Under the pieces are notes generated by a model. It saw only the letters and a program-made list of their open reading frames with translations. It was not told the DNA's origin and searched no databases. The position numbers were made by a program, and so were the translations under genes. Below are positions 11,476 to 26,400 of a DNA stretch of 54,562 nucleotides, one piece after another. Every line of letters begins with the position of its first letter. Position 1 is the first letter of the stretch. The DNA is from Neelides folsomi (lineage: Eukaryota; Arthropoda; Collembola; Neelipleona; Neelidae). The DNA lies in NCBI GenBank assembly GCA_034687125.1, contig JAQGBZ010000399.1:1-54562 (forward strand), in the 5' to 3' direction.

Positions 11476-14400
11476 CTATGTTGACAGTTGGCATAAAAGT
11501 GCAACTCCTTCCATGATCCAATACTCGGAGGGTTTCTTGGACGGGAGCATGACAGACATCACGAAATTGGTGGAATGTCCAGTAGTGGAAAGCGTTCCTC
11601 GACGCTCAGCAGTTTTGTAAACAGGGCAAATGTAAGCGGCTCGTTTTGGAATCTCAGTCTTTAGCATTGGCTTCAACCACATCTAAAATTAAAAACAAAC
11701 CATGTAAATCACGTAAAATCCAAAATAATTTTAATGCCAAATCCTAAAGTTAAATAAAATCATGAAATAAAAATATTTGAAATAAATATCTTACAGGTGG
11801 GAGTTTGTCATATAAAACTTTTGGTGCTGCTTCTTCGATCTCTTTCATTCCTCTGTCCCATCTCGCACCATCCAAGAAAAGTCCATAGACAAAAACTCCA
11901 TTTTCGGGAGCAGTGTTGTAATTTCGATCTTCTAACACCTTTTATTCAAAAAATAAAATATTAATATTAGATAATAAATACCATTTTCCTTTTACGGACA
12001 TAACAAATACAGATGATTCATATAAAAACTGAATAACAGAGAGGTAATTGAGATAATAAGATTAAAATTAAAATTAACAACAAATGGCATTTAGCCATTC
12101 TATTCACCTCATAATCAAATCCCAGCAGATCAATAGGGATTTTGTATTTCCTCGCATAATTCTGCTGAGCTCCCGTTAAGAACGCTTGTGTGAAGAAGAA
12201 CCCAGAAATCCAAAATGAAGACGGTGCCCCGCGATTGAACCAATCTTGCAAAAAGTTGAGCCGAGCGAGAAAATCATTAACATAAGAAGCCAAAGGTTTC
12301 AACGAAGGATAACTTTTGCTCATCCAAACTCCCGGCACTTTTGAGGTCAAAATGGCCGTTACTACTTGTTCCAAATCAGCCGACATGACGACCAATCCCC
12401 GAATGGCCTTTTGGACATTGATCAAACTCTCCCTCACTGTCTTGAGCAAATTATTGAATCGGCCCATTTCTTGGACCAATACAGTATTCATGGACTGATT
12501 GTACAAAGTAGGGAATTTTCGAAGAGACGCGTCAATGTCAAAGTCAGATGGGAGTTTGTTGAGGATGTCTGCTGCAACTTCAATGACCAATTGGTCTGAT
12601 GTTTTTCCACCACCACCGCCGCCTATTTTGGATTGGGTCAGAAGGACGGATGTAAAGAGAAGCTGCGTTTCTTGACTGTCTTTGGTGATGTCGACGTTGG
12701 GGTTCATTCCGAATACTGGCGGGGTTGCGACAGCAGGAAGGGACTTAGCATATGCAATGTAAGAATCCCGATCTCCAGGTGGAGGAATGTAATATTGTCC
12801 TGTTTAAAATAATTAGAATTAAATGAAAATACCCTTAAATTTTTAGGTTAATTATACATAATTTTAATGACAGTAATAGCGTGAGATTATCCTCGATGGT
12901 TTGTAAAAATATTTACCATCAGCAGATAAAGGACATTTGGGGATGCTGACAATATCCGGAGCATAGTATTTTTTGAGGATTGTTGTTAAAGTTCTTCGAT
13001 CCCAGTCGTCAGTTACTCGACCTCCGTAATTACATTCACCGGTCAAATATCTGATGGCTTCGAATTGAATATCCTGAAATATTTAAAGTGTATAAATATA
13101 TAAAACAATTATTCATGTTTTTAATATTATTACAGGTATATTGTATTATTTTATTATTAACCTTATATTCATCCAAAAACATCCGAAGTTGTCGAGCAGA
13201 AATTCTAAGATCCGTTTCATTGAATTCATATGGAATGTTCCATCCAATTGGTCCAAACTTTCTTCGTTCTTGAATGAGAGCGTGGAAGAAGCAAAGTCCA
13301 AAGACGAGTTTTTTGAAAGCCCCAGGATTTTTACATCCTTCAAAGAAATCATCATCAGTGATTGGGTCATTCAAGTAGGAACGGAGGACGTTGGCTCGAA
13401 GTCCTTTAGGAGGTTCATTCGTCATTTTAATTCCGTTTTCTAAAACAACTACGGGGAAGTCTTCGGAAGGATAAGACGTGAGCCATAAACGGAAATCTGG
13501 ATGGGTTGTGTCAGGAGACAATTCCTCACAAAGCTATATAAATTTTATATTTAAATAAGTTTAAATTAGTTTAAAGTCAAGTTAATTAAAGTATTTAAAA
13601 AATAGCAATTAAAAATAATGCTTGATAAATGTTTACCTTCTCAAGCGTGGGCATAAAACTTTTTGCAAGATGACAATTTTGCAATAAAACCCAAGAGCCG
13701 CTCTTAGTCGCTTCTTCAATCATTTTGATTGCAAATGGTCCTTGCCCTTGACCCAAAGACAAAGATTGGAGTTTGTACCCGCCGAATCCCATGTCATCAG
13801 CAAATTTCAACAAAACGGCCGTTGGATCAGCTCCAGGTGTAAGAACAAAGATAAGAGGAATGTAAGCTTGCGAATCAAGGAAAGACTTGGATAAGTCGAA
13901 TGTCGGCGGCTCGATGAATTTCTTTCCGAGACGATCTAAATATTAATTAAATTATTTAAATCATAATCTTTAAAAAAACAGTTGCGTATATCGCTATGCT
14001 GAAAAATGAATACTGCTTTATTTTATTGTAATATACCTGCAACAAAATCTTGAATAGCCGGAACGAGTTTATCTGGTCGAATGCATCTCAAAACCAAAAG
14101 TTTCTGAAGTTTGGTCAACTTTTTCTCCCAGGGTGCTGGGAAAGGGACAGCGTGGGGTTTGAAATTGTCATAGATTTCCTTCCATGCTCCATTATTGGAA
14201 GAGAAATGATTGTTGAGACCGAAGAAGGCCGGAAGAGCATTAAGACGACAAAGCTCGTCCCATTGAGTTCCAGGAAGCCAATTAGTTGGATTCTTATTTG
14301 GATTGTCGAGTCCAACTCCTCCAGTGAGAAGAAATTGCCATTCTTCCTCATTCACCTCATTCGCGTCTTTCATGATATTAATGGCAAGTAAAAAGGAAAA

Positions 14401-17400
14401 GAGAAGCTTGTCCTAATTTAAATAATTAATTATTACAAGCCGAATATCTAAATTATAAATTGTCATATTTAACTTTAAATATGTTTTAAGTTTAAAGAAA
14501 GTACTTCTTGAAATCTTGTATGTTTTATTAAATTATGTCATTCCGGTTATTCGTATTACTGTATCACCTTTTCAAAAAGACTGCGGCAAACATTACGATA
14601 AAGCGCATATGTGAAATGGCTCCTTAAACTCATTAGTCGCTCTTTGATAACTTCGGATCTCTCAGAGAGGTCAATGGAGTTCACGTACAAGTTGACAAAC
14701 CAAGTGAGTGAATATTGGTACATTGGGTCAATTCCGGCCAAATCAGCAATTCCAAAGAAAAGAATCGAAGAATATTCAGCAATGGAAGTATATTCCTTAC
14801 GCTTCTCAGAGATTTTTTTCTCCGCAATTTCTGCCCCGGCTTGTTTAATTGAAATGTCATTTGCAAGGCTTTTTGAAGAACTTAAAGCATTTACGGCCGT
14901 CTCATCTTCCAAGATGTTTCCTTTGGAAGTTGACAACACGTGAAGGATCGTATCTTCAATTTCTTTCAACTGACGTTTATTCTCTGCGCTCTGAACAATG
15001 AGCTTGGTTCTTTCTTCCTCAAGGTCCGGGTTTTCTCTCGCAACGACGATTCCTAAAAGCTGATCTTGAAGACCTTGAGCTGTGATCATGAAATTCAACA
15101 ATGTGACTTTGACGCTCGTTTCCGGAAGATAATGAGGATTTCGAAGTTTGGTCGTAATGTACATTCTAAATATTATATTAATTAATATAAAATTTCAAAA
15201 AAATAAAGATTTGAAAAACAAACAAAACTTATATAAAAAGTAATATTAAAATATGAATATGATGAACCTGAAATCTGAAGAATATTCAAGAATTGAATCT
15301 CCAAGTTTAATACAAAGTGATCCACTTTGTTTGAACGTTTGTTTGAGAAGAATTGGTTCTAAAAGGGGGTCAAGTTCTTCCATAACGTTTTCAATTAAAA
15401 ACTGAAATTTAATTAACAAAATTAATTAGAATGATAAACCTTAAACTTTTAAATTTCTTTAATCTAATAAGTAATTTAATTTATTTAAGTATTTTAATTT
15501 TATTTATTAATTCTTACCGGATTTCCAAACTGAATGCAAGTTTCTAGCTTTCTCACAAAATCTGAAGTCGACAATTTAACCACCACCAAATTGGATTTCT
15601 TTTCCATGTTTTTAATCCATTTAGACGCTTGCCCTTGCGGGTCAATGATCAAAGGCCATCGTCTAGCATTCGAGCAAATAATTCCATTATCCGTAGAAAA
15701 TGAGTCAGAAGGCAATCCTGCAATATTCCAAGCTCTGATGGCAATCGGATCCCCCAAAGTTCCATGGAATGAGAAATTAGCAGATGTAGGAATGGACAAA
15801 TCTCTCACTTTTTTAGTCCAATCAAGCAATTGAACATCTCTATATTTCTGCGTAAAAGCTCCTAAATAAGCAATGACACCCGAAGAGATCAAAACATCTC
15901 CAGTAAGATAAGGATATTGTTTCCCTAAATCAATGGCCGTTTGCTTCCATCTCCCCTTTTCTCCTCCCAAACCTCCAATGATTTGTTCAGCTCTTTCAAG
16001 TTTCTTTGAACATAAAATAACTTCCGCTTCTAATTTTTGTTTCTTGGCTTTGGTCTGAGCCATTGTTTCTTGCAGGATGGCCAAACGTGCCTGAACTTCA
16101 GCCAACATTGCTCGTTTCTTTTCCAATGCAGTCATGGCTGTAGCATAGGAAGCTTCTGCTGCAGATAAAGCTCTCTTCTTTGGTCCAACCACACGAGCCA
16201 CAATGTCGTATTTTTCAATTGCAATTACCCATTTGGCGAGACCTTAAATGAAGAATGGACTATTGTTAACAAAATTAATGAGTCCAAAATTAAAAAAAAG
16301 TTCGCCCAACGTGGGGCTCGAACCCACGACCCCGAGATTAAGAGTCTCGTGCTCTACCGACTGAGCTAGCCGGGCGTACGTTAAGGTAGGGTTCCTTTCA
16401 AGGGCGTTTCGTTTCATCTCATCAGAGATCACTTTTTACCCTTTTATCTTTAAACTCTACGACGTCTATGAATTGCATCCTTTTCATTTTAATGCACTAT
16501 AACATGTTAATGCATATTCACTCTTCCAACTTTATTCATACAATTATACCAATTTGTATTAGTAGTGGATTTATCCATTACCTATGTTTTATGTGATAAA
16601 TTTTATGGCCGATATTACACAAGATCATTTTTATCTAATTGATTACATATGATTACTATTACATATAATAATATATATAATTTTCTATTTAATCAAATGA
16701 TATATAATAAATGAAAGAATATGCAATCATTTTCATAAATAAAAATATTTTTAATGCAAAAGCTAAACGTTAATAACGTTTATCTTAAATTGGAAATTTA
16801 TTATTTACCTTCACAAGCTGTAGAAGCTGATTTAATTGTTTCAGGATCAAAGAGAGGATTTCCAATGAACTTTCTTCGAATTTGTGTAATGTTATTTAGA
16901 GGAATGTTGTCTTTGTCGTAATTTTTAAGCGACTCGAGGAATTTCATGTCTCCTAATAGCTTTTTGGAAGGGCCCCAATAGTCAGCTATTTTTTTACCCG
17001 AAGGATCCGTCAAAACTTCCGGAGCAATACCCTAAAATCATTTAAATATAAATCGCATTCAATTCAACAAATTCAGAATAATCTGACAATGAGTAAACTA
17101 AACAGTAAATAATGCATTTTTTAATAAAACTCATTAATAAATTTGCATTCCTCCATATATAATTATTGGAGCCAAATAAAATTATAACCAAAGGAAGGGG
17201 GAAGAAATGGAATTTAGGAAAGGAAAGGAAATTAATTTTACTCTAAGAATGCAAACAGCCTCCATGACGAAACGAATGGCGTTTGGTGGATTTTTCATCG
17301 TCTTCACTACGGCTATATCTGCAGTAGTGAGAGTGTCCAAAGCAGCCAAAGCTCCGTTCAAAAGCGGAAGAGCTTCAGCTAAATCAGCGTCACATTCCGC

Positions 17401-20400
17401 TTTAATGACCATTGCAGCTTTTGCTTGTTCTCCGGCCAATTTTTCATCACCTCTCACGACTTTCTCGACTTCTGCTACTTCAGAAGACTCTTTCTCGACT
17501 TGCTTCACAATTTCCTCAACTTGCTTGGACGCGATGATGAGAGCCGGCTGGAGTTTGGTCAATTCTTCTTGCATCACACTCACTTGGCCCTCTGCATGAA
17601 TCAGTTTCTCAAGCCCAATCTCGTAACGTTCTTTCATTGCGATGAGTTTTCTAAAATGAGATATAGTTAAAATGACTTGAACTTCCAATTTCATGTTAAA
17701 GATTTATCAAAATCTTATATATATAATATATAGTTTTTAATTTTATAATTGACTACAATTTATCAACTAACAAAGAAAGTAAAGTTAACCTGAAATATTT
17801 AAAATTTTATTAGTTATTTTATGGATAAATAAAATTACTCATTGACTTACTGTCTCTTTATATCAAGAAGACTCTTAAATGTTGAAATCATTTCAAGGTA
17901 TGAAGTTGGAGTGACATAATTCTTACGATCCAATTCACGTTTAAATCTCACAGAAAGCTTTTCAGTGGATTCGTGAAAATATCGACACATTAAAGTACAA
18001 CCAGCTCTTTCTTTCTCTGACATTTTAATTTCCGCTAAGAACCTTGTGGCGACTGCAACTAAAGCATCTTCAGGCCAATTCTAATAAATAATAAAATTCA
18101 GATTCAATCACAATCACATAGTTAAAACATTTAATAAATTTAATTCTAAATAATGCAAAAAAGTATCAGAGTTAGCGTTATGTGCTAATAAGTGTTAAAG
18201 TTAATAGAAAAATGTGTTTAGCAAACCTCAAACCAATCAATTGTACAACAATTGACCAGTGAAGGGAATTTCCTTAGCCGATTCCTAAAAGAGTCTCCAA
18301 TTGGGCTCATGGCCAAAACAATGTGAAGCTGTTGACGAGCTCGCTCAATGAAAAGATTAAAAAGAGCCACAGGAGATCCATCAGTTTGCAAACTTCGATC
18401 TTTTTGTCTATCAATGTTCCTCATCTTCTCGCAAATTTCAGCCCTCTCATCCGCTGGATACAAATTGGGGACTTCGCCCGAATTCAAAAGATTGTTCACA
18501 TCCTCCAAGAAGGATTCTTCTTTAATCTTAAATATAAAAATTATAAATAATTATCTTATATTAATATTAAAAATATTTTACTAGATCGGCCGCTTCCTCC
18601 CAAATAAATAATTTTACCTGAGTGTCGCTGAACAAGAAAACTCCATTAGCATCCGTAAACGTAGATTTTTTCAAGAAAGTTTTCAAATCTTCATGGAACT
18701 CATTGGATCCATAACTCTTATGGATCTCCACTTGGAAAACTTCATTGTCCATGATATGCCCAGCGAGTCGAGTGAGGGATTGTCGTCCAGAACCACCAAC
18801 ACCAACGAGCATAGCGTGTCCTTTGGGTTGTTTCAAAATCCTCGTAATTCTCGTCATGTGTTCAATAGCAAATCTAAAGAGAACCAAAGTCATCGTTTTC
18901 TTGCTCATGCCATTGAACTCGTCTAGGAATCCTTCACAGATCTTTCTCAAAGAGTCCAAGTCCAACACTTCATTGTAATCTCTCCGGTCTGATCGCGTAT
19001 CTCCAAAGTCGCAATAAACCAATGAGCGCATTTCCATCTCTGACACTTTCCCGTCTTTGTTCGCATCAATTCGAATGAGGAGTTTGTGGTAATTTTCTCT
19101 CAGTTTGGATGAGACGATTTCTTTGGTCGTTTCATACAACCAAGCCCTGTCTTCTTTGTCAATGAGACGATCGTAATAAACTCGGAATACTTCATGGACC
19201 CAAAGACGTTTCAAAGCTCTAACTTCCTTCATGGCTTCTGGTGTTGAGAGCAAAACTCCTTGAATGACACGAGCAAAGTCACGAAGATTGAACAAATAAT
19301 GAGATTTGGCTGGAGTTGGGAGAAGCGATGCGAGAGCAGATTTGTACAGTGCTAATGTTGCTGAAACTATTTGGTCCACGCAAGGATCAAATTCTTTGCT
19401 AAAGCCCCTATTAAATACATTCAGAAAACAAATGTTATTGATAGATTCTTTAACTTTCTGTTTCTCTTTATTATTTAATAAAATAGTCATTCATTTTTAA
19501 ATTACTTGGCGTCAAGATGCCACATCATGATTCGGTTAAAAATTGTCATCATGGTCGAATCAGTAAACTCATTGATTGTAATTGTATTGAAATGTCTCAA
19601 AAACCGAGGAGTGACTGTGTTCCTGCCACCACCTGGAGGACCCATTGCAGCCATAATCTATAAAATAACAATAATTAAAAAATTGTCTAAAAATAATGGA
19701 AAATTAACTTTTATTTATAATGTTGATTCGATTCTTAAACTTACCTGAATATCGACTAAATTCATTGGAGAAGCATCGACAGCGTCGTACCACAATGAGT
19801 GGTCAATGCATTGACGCAAAAGTTCAATTGGAGGTTGAGCACCGTAAGTTTCCTTGATTGGCATGTTCAAGTCGTCGACAAACACAATGCATTTCTTTCC
19901 AACAGGAGGTCCAAAAGTTCCTTTAAAAGCATTTAAACTTTAAGTTGTGTAGATTGTTTACATACAAGACATACACCATAAGACAAATAAGATTTAAATA
20001 TTCAAACAATATCGCAGTTGATTAAAAGTATCATTTAGTATTATTATCATTAATTTATATGAAATATCGTAAATTGGCTATTTTATAAAACGGATATAAG
20101 TTCAAAATATTCTAACGAGCAAAGAAAACATTGGATTCATGGAAGAACTTTGTAGTTTTGTAGTTAAATAGCATTTTAAGGAATAAAATGAATCGGCTTA
20201 ATATGAAAAACATTTGCAAGACCTTTTTTCCTTTTATCCAACTTGCTCAGAATGATATTCTGCGTTTGATTTGCAGACGTTTGAGCAGAAAACGCCATCA
20301 TGAGAGGACGATAAATTGCTTTATCAAGACGCTTGAGAAGAAATTCCTAAAAATGAAACATTTATATAAGTTAATATCAAATCGAATTATGATATCAATT

Positions 20401-23400
20401 AAGCAACTTTTTAACCCAAGTAATATATTCTGATATATAGTATTGGCATTACGATCGAGTAAACAGATTTTCCTGTTCCAGTAGGACCAACAAAAAGCAG
20501 AGGTTTATCGTGAGAAACCAAAATCTTCATCAGATTCGAATATCTAATTGTATCGATTGTGGGAACGATGATTTGATTCATTTGCATTTCTCTTGGAATT
20601 GGCGGTGCAGCTTTGAGTTCGCTCTCCCAAGGTTCCCAAATTCCTTGACCCTATATAAAAAGCCAACATTAATATAATTCCTAAAAATTTAATTTTAATT
20701 ACAGAATTAACTTATTGTAATTTTGAATTAACTAGATATTAAAGCTATTAAATTGAGTTAACCTCTTTAATGAAATTATAATTGTAAAATGGTCCAGGTG
20801 GATGATTAATTTTCTCCTGTCTTTCCTTCCCCTCCTTCGCATCCTCCTCCGACTTCTTCTTGATCAATCCTCTAAACAAATTATCAAACTTGGCCCTTCC
20901 ATCTTCATCTGAACTCGCTCCCAATGACCAAGTAATGGCAAACACAAAAATCCCTTCAATCCTTGAAAGTTGAGTGTTGATATTGAAGGATTTTAAGTAT
21001 TTCTCTTCATAATATTCGTCCATCATGCTCTCAATAATATTTGTCGAGGATCGAACTAAGCCTGAATTGGTAGTTGGTGAAAGTTCCTTTGTTCCTCCTT
21101 TCCTCACCAAATGAAGGAGTGTGGGTGTGAATCTGAAGTACATTTCCTTCAAGTGAGTTTTGATCAGTTCGGGTGTGAGCGGCGGAAGGGTGTTGAGCCA
21201 AGACAAGATCAAAACTTCCCAACCGAGAGTTTCCGGCTCCATGTAAATCATACCACAACGAGAAACAGTGGCTGGAGATGCTGCTTCAAGATCCATTGGC
21301 TCAAAGATCAAATTACAGCAATTTGCAAGTTGGATGATTTCTCCAGACATGAGACAAAGCTTCTTGTTGTCGTCCAACACAGTGTTCATGTTTTCAATCC
21401 AAATGGCGTCCACAGGGCCGTCGAAAATGAGCCATTTGCGGTCGGGTGTTGGGGCTTGGGAGAATGAACGGTAATTGATCGCTAAAACTCCGTCGGACCA
21501 TTCATGAGATGCTGGATCAAAGCGACCATAAAGTTGACCCATGGTCATTGATTTAGGATTGATTACGCAGACTTGAACTTTGTTCTCTTCCATTTCTTTC
21601 TATAAAATCATAATTAATTAATGATTAGTCAACCCAATTAAATTAACGATATTATAATTTTAATAGTATTTATTTAAAGTCAATAACTTACACGTTCGCA
21701 TAAATCTGCAAGTCCACCAGCAAGAGCTTTATAAGCACTTGTCTTTCCTCCATATGGCAGCCCCACAATCATGAACCCATGTCGAACCAACATCATTTCG
21801 TAAATCTGTTGAATCTTTTCCAAAAAGAACGGTGTGCATTGCAAATTGAGTCTCTTGCAAGAATCAATCATGGCTTTGTTGAAGAGACCGTAATCGGGTT
21901 CGGGGAGAGTAATACCAGGGAACAAATCAGATGTGATTCCCTAAATTAGAATTTTAGTTAAAAAAATATAATTATTATAGTATATTTAATAATATATTCA
22001 ATATTTTTAAATTTGAAAGAAAAACAACAATGAGAAAAAATTAAGCTTAAAAGAAATTAAAACAAAAACGTTACATTGAATAGTGGAATATCATGTGAAA
22101 GGAATTTGGCCAAATTAATATCCTTGATTGATCTCAGGATTAAGATGTCTTCAGATTCATTAGGATATTTGAGTTTCAGATTCCCAGCGGCAATCAGCAC
22201 TGATTTCACAGCTCTCATACCTTTAAAAACATTTTTTGTTCAAGAATGGGATTAGTAAAAAACTTTCCCAGAGTGGTTACCCTACAGTTAATAATAAGCT
22301 TTTAAAACAAACCTTTCATTGGTGTCTTCTGATGTTAAAGCTTAATCTTAAGTTAATACACATTTCTTATGTTAACTTTGAAATACCGTAATCGTAATGA
22401 GGTTGAGAGGAAAGTTGCTCAGAACACAATCTGTATGTTGCAACAATTTTGACTGCCAAAGGTCTTGCATTCACAAATCCGCAAGAGTAAAGAGAAATTT
22501 CAGAAATGAGGGCATAATCAGGAACCATCATAGCCACAGAACGGAAAAGTGCCTATAAATCATTTTATTTCAAAATCCAATTCAATTTAAACTCAATTAA
22601 CATTGTTCAATATGTATTTTATGGTGTCAATCAGTGCTGACAATTTTAATGACAATAATTTCCTATAAAATGATACTTTTAAATTATCGGGTAATTCGGA
22701 TCGACCAGCGTAACCGGGATTCATAGTAATGAAAACTGCACATGTTGGATCCAAAGTGAGCTCGGTTCCTTCAAACATCAAAGTTTTCGATCCCGAATTA
22801 ATTCCTCGTTGGATGGTCAAAATCTGCTGAGCCACGACGGACAACACTTCCAAGTCAATTCGATTGAATTCATCAAAGCAAGACCAAGCACCGCATGAAG
22901 CAAGTCCTTTGAAGAACTTTCCAAGAGCAATATAATCAAGACCATCGGAGCAATTGAAAACAACACATTGTTTGGCCACTGCTTTGGCCAAATCCTTCGT
23001 CGTTTCTGTTTTTCCTGTTCCTGCTGGGCCTTCAGGAGCTCCGCCCAAATGAAGATGCAAGGCTCCGAATAAAGTCCGATAACATCGATCAGTCAGTGGA
23101 GTGATGACCAAACGGGGAGTGTTGCCCAAATATTCATAGCCGTATGGAAGAGCTGAGTTGATCATTCGAGTCATCACGTTGCTGCTTTCCCAATAATATC
23201 GAAGTTGTGCAAGCCATTGGAAATCTTTGTCATTGTTGATCTTTTGTTCTACAAGCTGAGCTAAAACGTCTCTTGCGTGAACATCCAAAACGACCAAAGC
23301 TCCTAGATTTATATTTTTTGTTAATTCATATTTACTTATTTCATTTGAGTTTTTATTGGTTAGATTTCACTTATAATTTTATTTAAAAATTAAGAAATTA

Positions 23401-26400
23401 ATTAAAAATTTAAGGAATATCTCAGTTTTGTTGTTATTGTCAGTACAAAAAACAGTAAATGTAAAATAGAGTAGAAACTTAGAAAGGCTTATTAAATAAA
23501 GTTTATTTACCTAATGTAACACGATTTTGTTTGCTCAATTTTCCACGAACAAGAGCAACAATTTCATTAATTTGCGTATTGTTCAATGATAAATAGTCCG
23601 CAAGGGATTTGTCTCCTTCTGTGAAGGCTCTCGAACACAAAGTTGTCCAGTAAATTGAAGTAACGCAGAGTACAGGTTGACCTGGCCATTGAAGTACCCA
23701 CTGGCCACGTGGACGTTTGAGATAATCAGCCAAAGACATTTCAATTTGCTATTTGGATTTGACACATTGAATATTATTTATGTTCAATAAGTAATTAAAC
23801 TTTTAGGCATAGACAATTAATGCTGTTCATGATTTTACTTTATGGATGCTTTTCTTCATAAGAGTTTCGAGCTCAATGAGCCATTTCTCCACAGCTCCTC
23901 TTGCAGCTTCGGTATTGATGACTCCTTCGAGTTTAATCAATTCTTCTTCACTTGATTGCATGTGAGTGACTTCGAGATCTTCGGTGAAAGTAATTCGGGC
24001 AATTCCTTCGAAACATTTCTTCAAATGCGGTTGAACTCTACAAGAAATTCAATGCATGTTAACGAATACTAAAGATTGGGAAATATTTAACATGCCATTT
24101 AAAGTTTATAAAATATATTTTTACAAGTATGAAAATTTCTAATATACCGTACAGAATAATAAAATAAAATTATTAAAATGTGATTTTAAAATTATTTGAT
24201 TATTTAAGGTAAATCTTTCTATCTATCAATCTACTATAGGTGTAGTTGTAAATTATATTTCATTCGTAAATACCGTTTAGGATCCTTCGTTTCAGCAAGA
24301 ATTTCAATGAGTTCGTCATTCGATAAGAAGAAGAAGCGAGGGAAGTAAAGACGTTTCTTTTCAAGATATCCATTGAGACCTTTTTGAATGAGTTCGAGGA
24401 GTTCATTCGCTTTTTTCAATTTGTCAACAATCTTGTCGATTTTAATGATTGAGAGAACTTTGGGGTCTGCTACGGCGTGTTTCATGATATCTCTATAAGT
24501 CTTATCAACGCTCATGAACCTTCGACCTTCTTCGGGCATTTGAGTCATGATGTCAGGAGAAGTGAAAATGGGTTCCAGATACATCCAAGTAGTTTGAACC
24601 TTCAGCCATTCATCGAGAATTTCTTGAAGAAGAACCAAATCCTTTTCCCATTCACTTTATTTTATAAAAATTATATTAATTGTTTTATAATTAAAATATT
24701 TAGATTGGTCGAAGTTTGTGGATTTTAAAATAAAGTATTTTCCTCTACCCTACACAAAAATACTAAAACATTTCCAACCTCATTTCTTCCAGGAAAGGCT
24801 TAACAAACGGTGAACCAAGCATTGTTTGGGTCTTGATAATATGATCGTCGAGTAATACTTGAATTTCATCAACAGAAGATATCACATATGTTCCCGTTTC
24901 TCTGTATTAAGTACAATAAGAATTTCAATAAACAAATAAAAGGATATAATGTGTTACATATTATTTTTATCATTAGAAAGTATGTAATCTAAAAAATATC
25001 AAAATAGTTGTAGCAAAAACAGAATTATTGCTTTTAGTACAAAATTACCTGTAATGAACAATTTGGAATTCCATATCAGCCCATTCTGACTTCATCTTAT
25101 CGAGGTTCTTTTCCAGAGAATGTTCTTTAGAAGCAGCTTCAGAAATTAACTCGAACTTTGGCAAATATTCTTCCAAGTTCATATCAAGAACTTTCTGAAG
25201 CGTAAGTTCAGGCGAAGGGCGAATGGGAAATCCGACAATTTCACTGATTTTCTCCCAATGACGATCCCTCAATCCTGGATTTCCAAGAGTTTGAATAATC
25301 GGAAGTTTTTCTTTGAATGCATCAATCATTTCTTTAATCTGCAAAGCAATTATTAGAATAAAACTATAGAATAAAAATGATATTTAAAAGAACAAGCAAC
25401 TAGGTAAGTACAATATACAAAGTTACTCAAGACAAGACTGTTCATTCATAATATAAATCAATTGGAGAACTCAATCGAGCTATATTATAAGTTCATAATC
25501 AAATAAACCATTTAACATGAATTTTTAAACAAAATGCAAGCGGAGTTTACTTCAGTCACAAGCTCTCTTGTATCGGGTTCATCGGCAAAGGTCTTTTCCA
25601 ATTTATAAGCAGTTCTCCATAAATTGTGCACATCATTCTCGATGACTTCTGGATCATGAGTTCCAACTTGGCTTTTAAGCCACAAATCACGCTTTTCCAA
25701 AAATTCAGTTCCTGCTTCATAAAGACGTAAATAGGGAGTGAGCCGTTCGCTAACCTTAAATCACAAAAATTATCAATTTAATCAAATTTCAATAACTTGT
25801 TTATACGTAAGTTTGAAATAATGTAGTATAATTTATTATTAAAATTAGCATTTATGTATGTTCATTTAGGGTGAGGGTCAGAGGGTCAGGATCATTGAAA
25901 TAATTACTTGTTTTCTGAGTGGATAATTAGTTGTTTCCCATCCAAACATTTCTTCTTCCCTGTTGAATTTATCCGCCTTGTCCGCTGCGGCTTGCAGTTT
26001 CTGATCCAGCAATTGAGCTTTTTTTAAATATTTGGGAAGTTCATTGATATCTTTGAAATGTTGGAACTCTTCAACTTGTTTGGCATAAGATTCAAGTTCT
26101 TCTTGGAACCGGATGCGTTTGAGCTTCAAAGCCTCTTGGAATTCTAAAACTTTCTTGTCAATGATTGCCTTGTGTTCTTCGAGCACTGCCGGCATTCGAC
26201 TTCCCCATTGAACTGCTTGGGTCATGAGTTTGGCCAGGATGGGTGAGACTTGAGTGTGTTCTGCTACGAAAATATATTTCTTCATCAGATTCTCCACTTC
26301 TTGGGCCATTTCAGGTAAAAGCTTCTCTTGAAGTTTCTCCATTTCTTCCTTAAGTTCGAAGAGTTGTTCTGTGCTTGTTGGAGTGCTAAGAGCTTTTTCA

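Noticed and set aside
15534..15833. Long plus-strand frames opposite dynein exons (also at 13141, 14611, 17207 and 28125)
   Set aside because: Antisense shadows of the dynein coding exons; the minus strand has the conserved protein.
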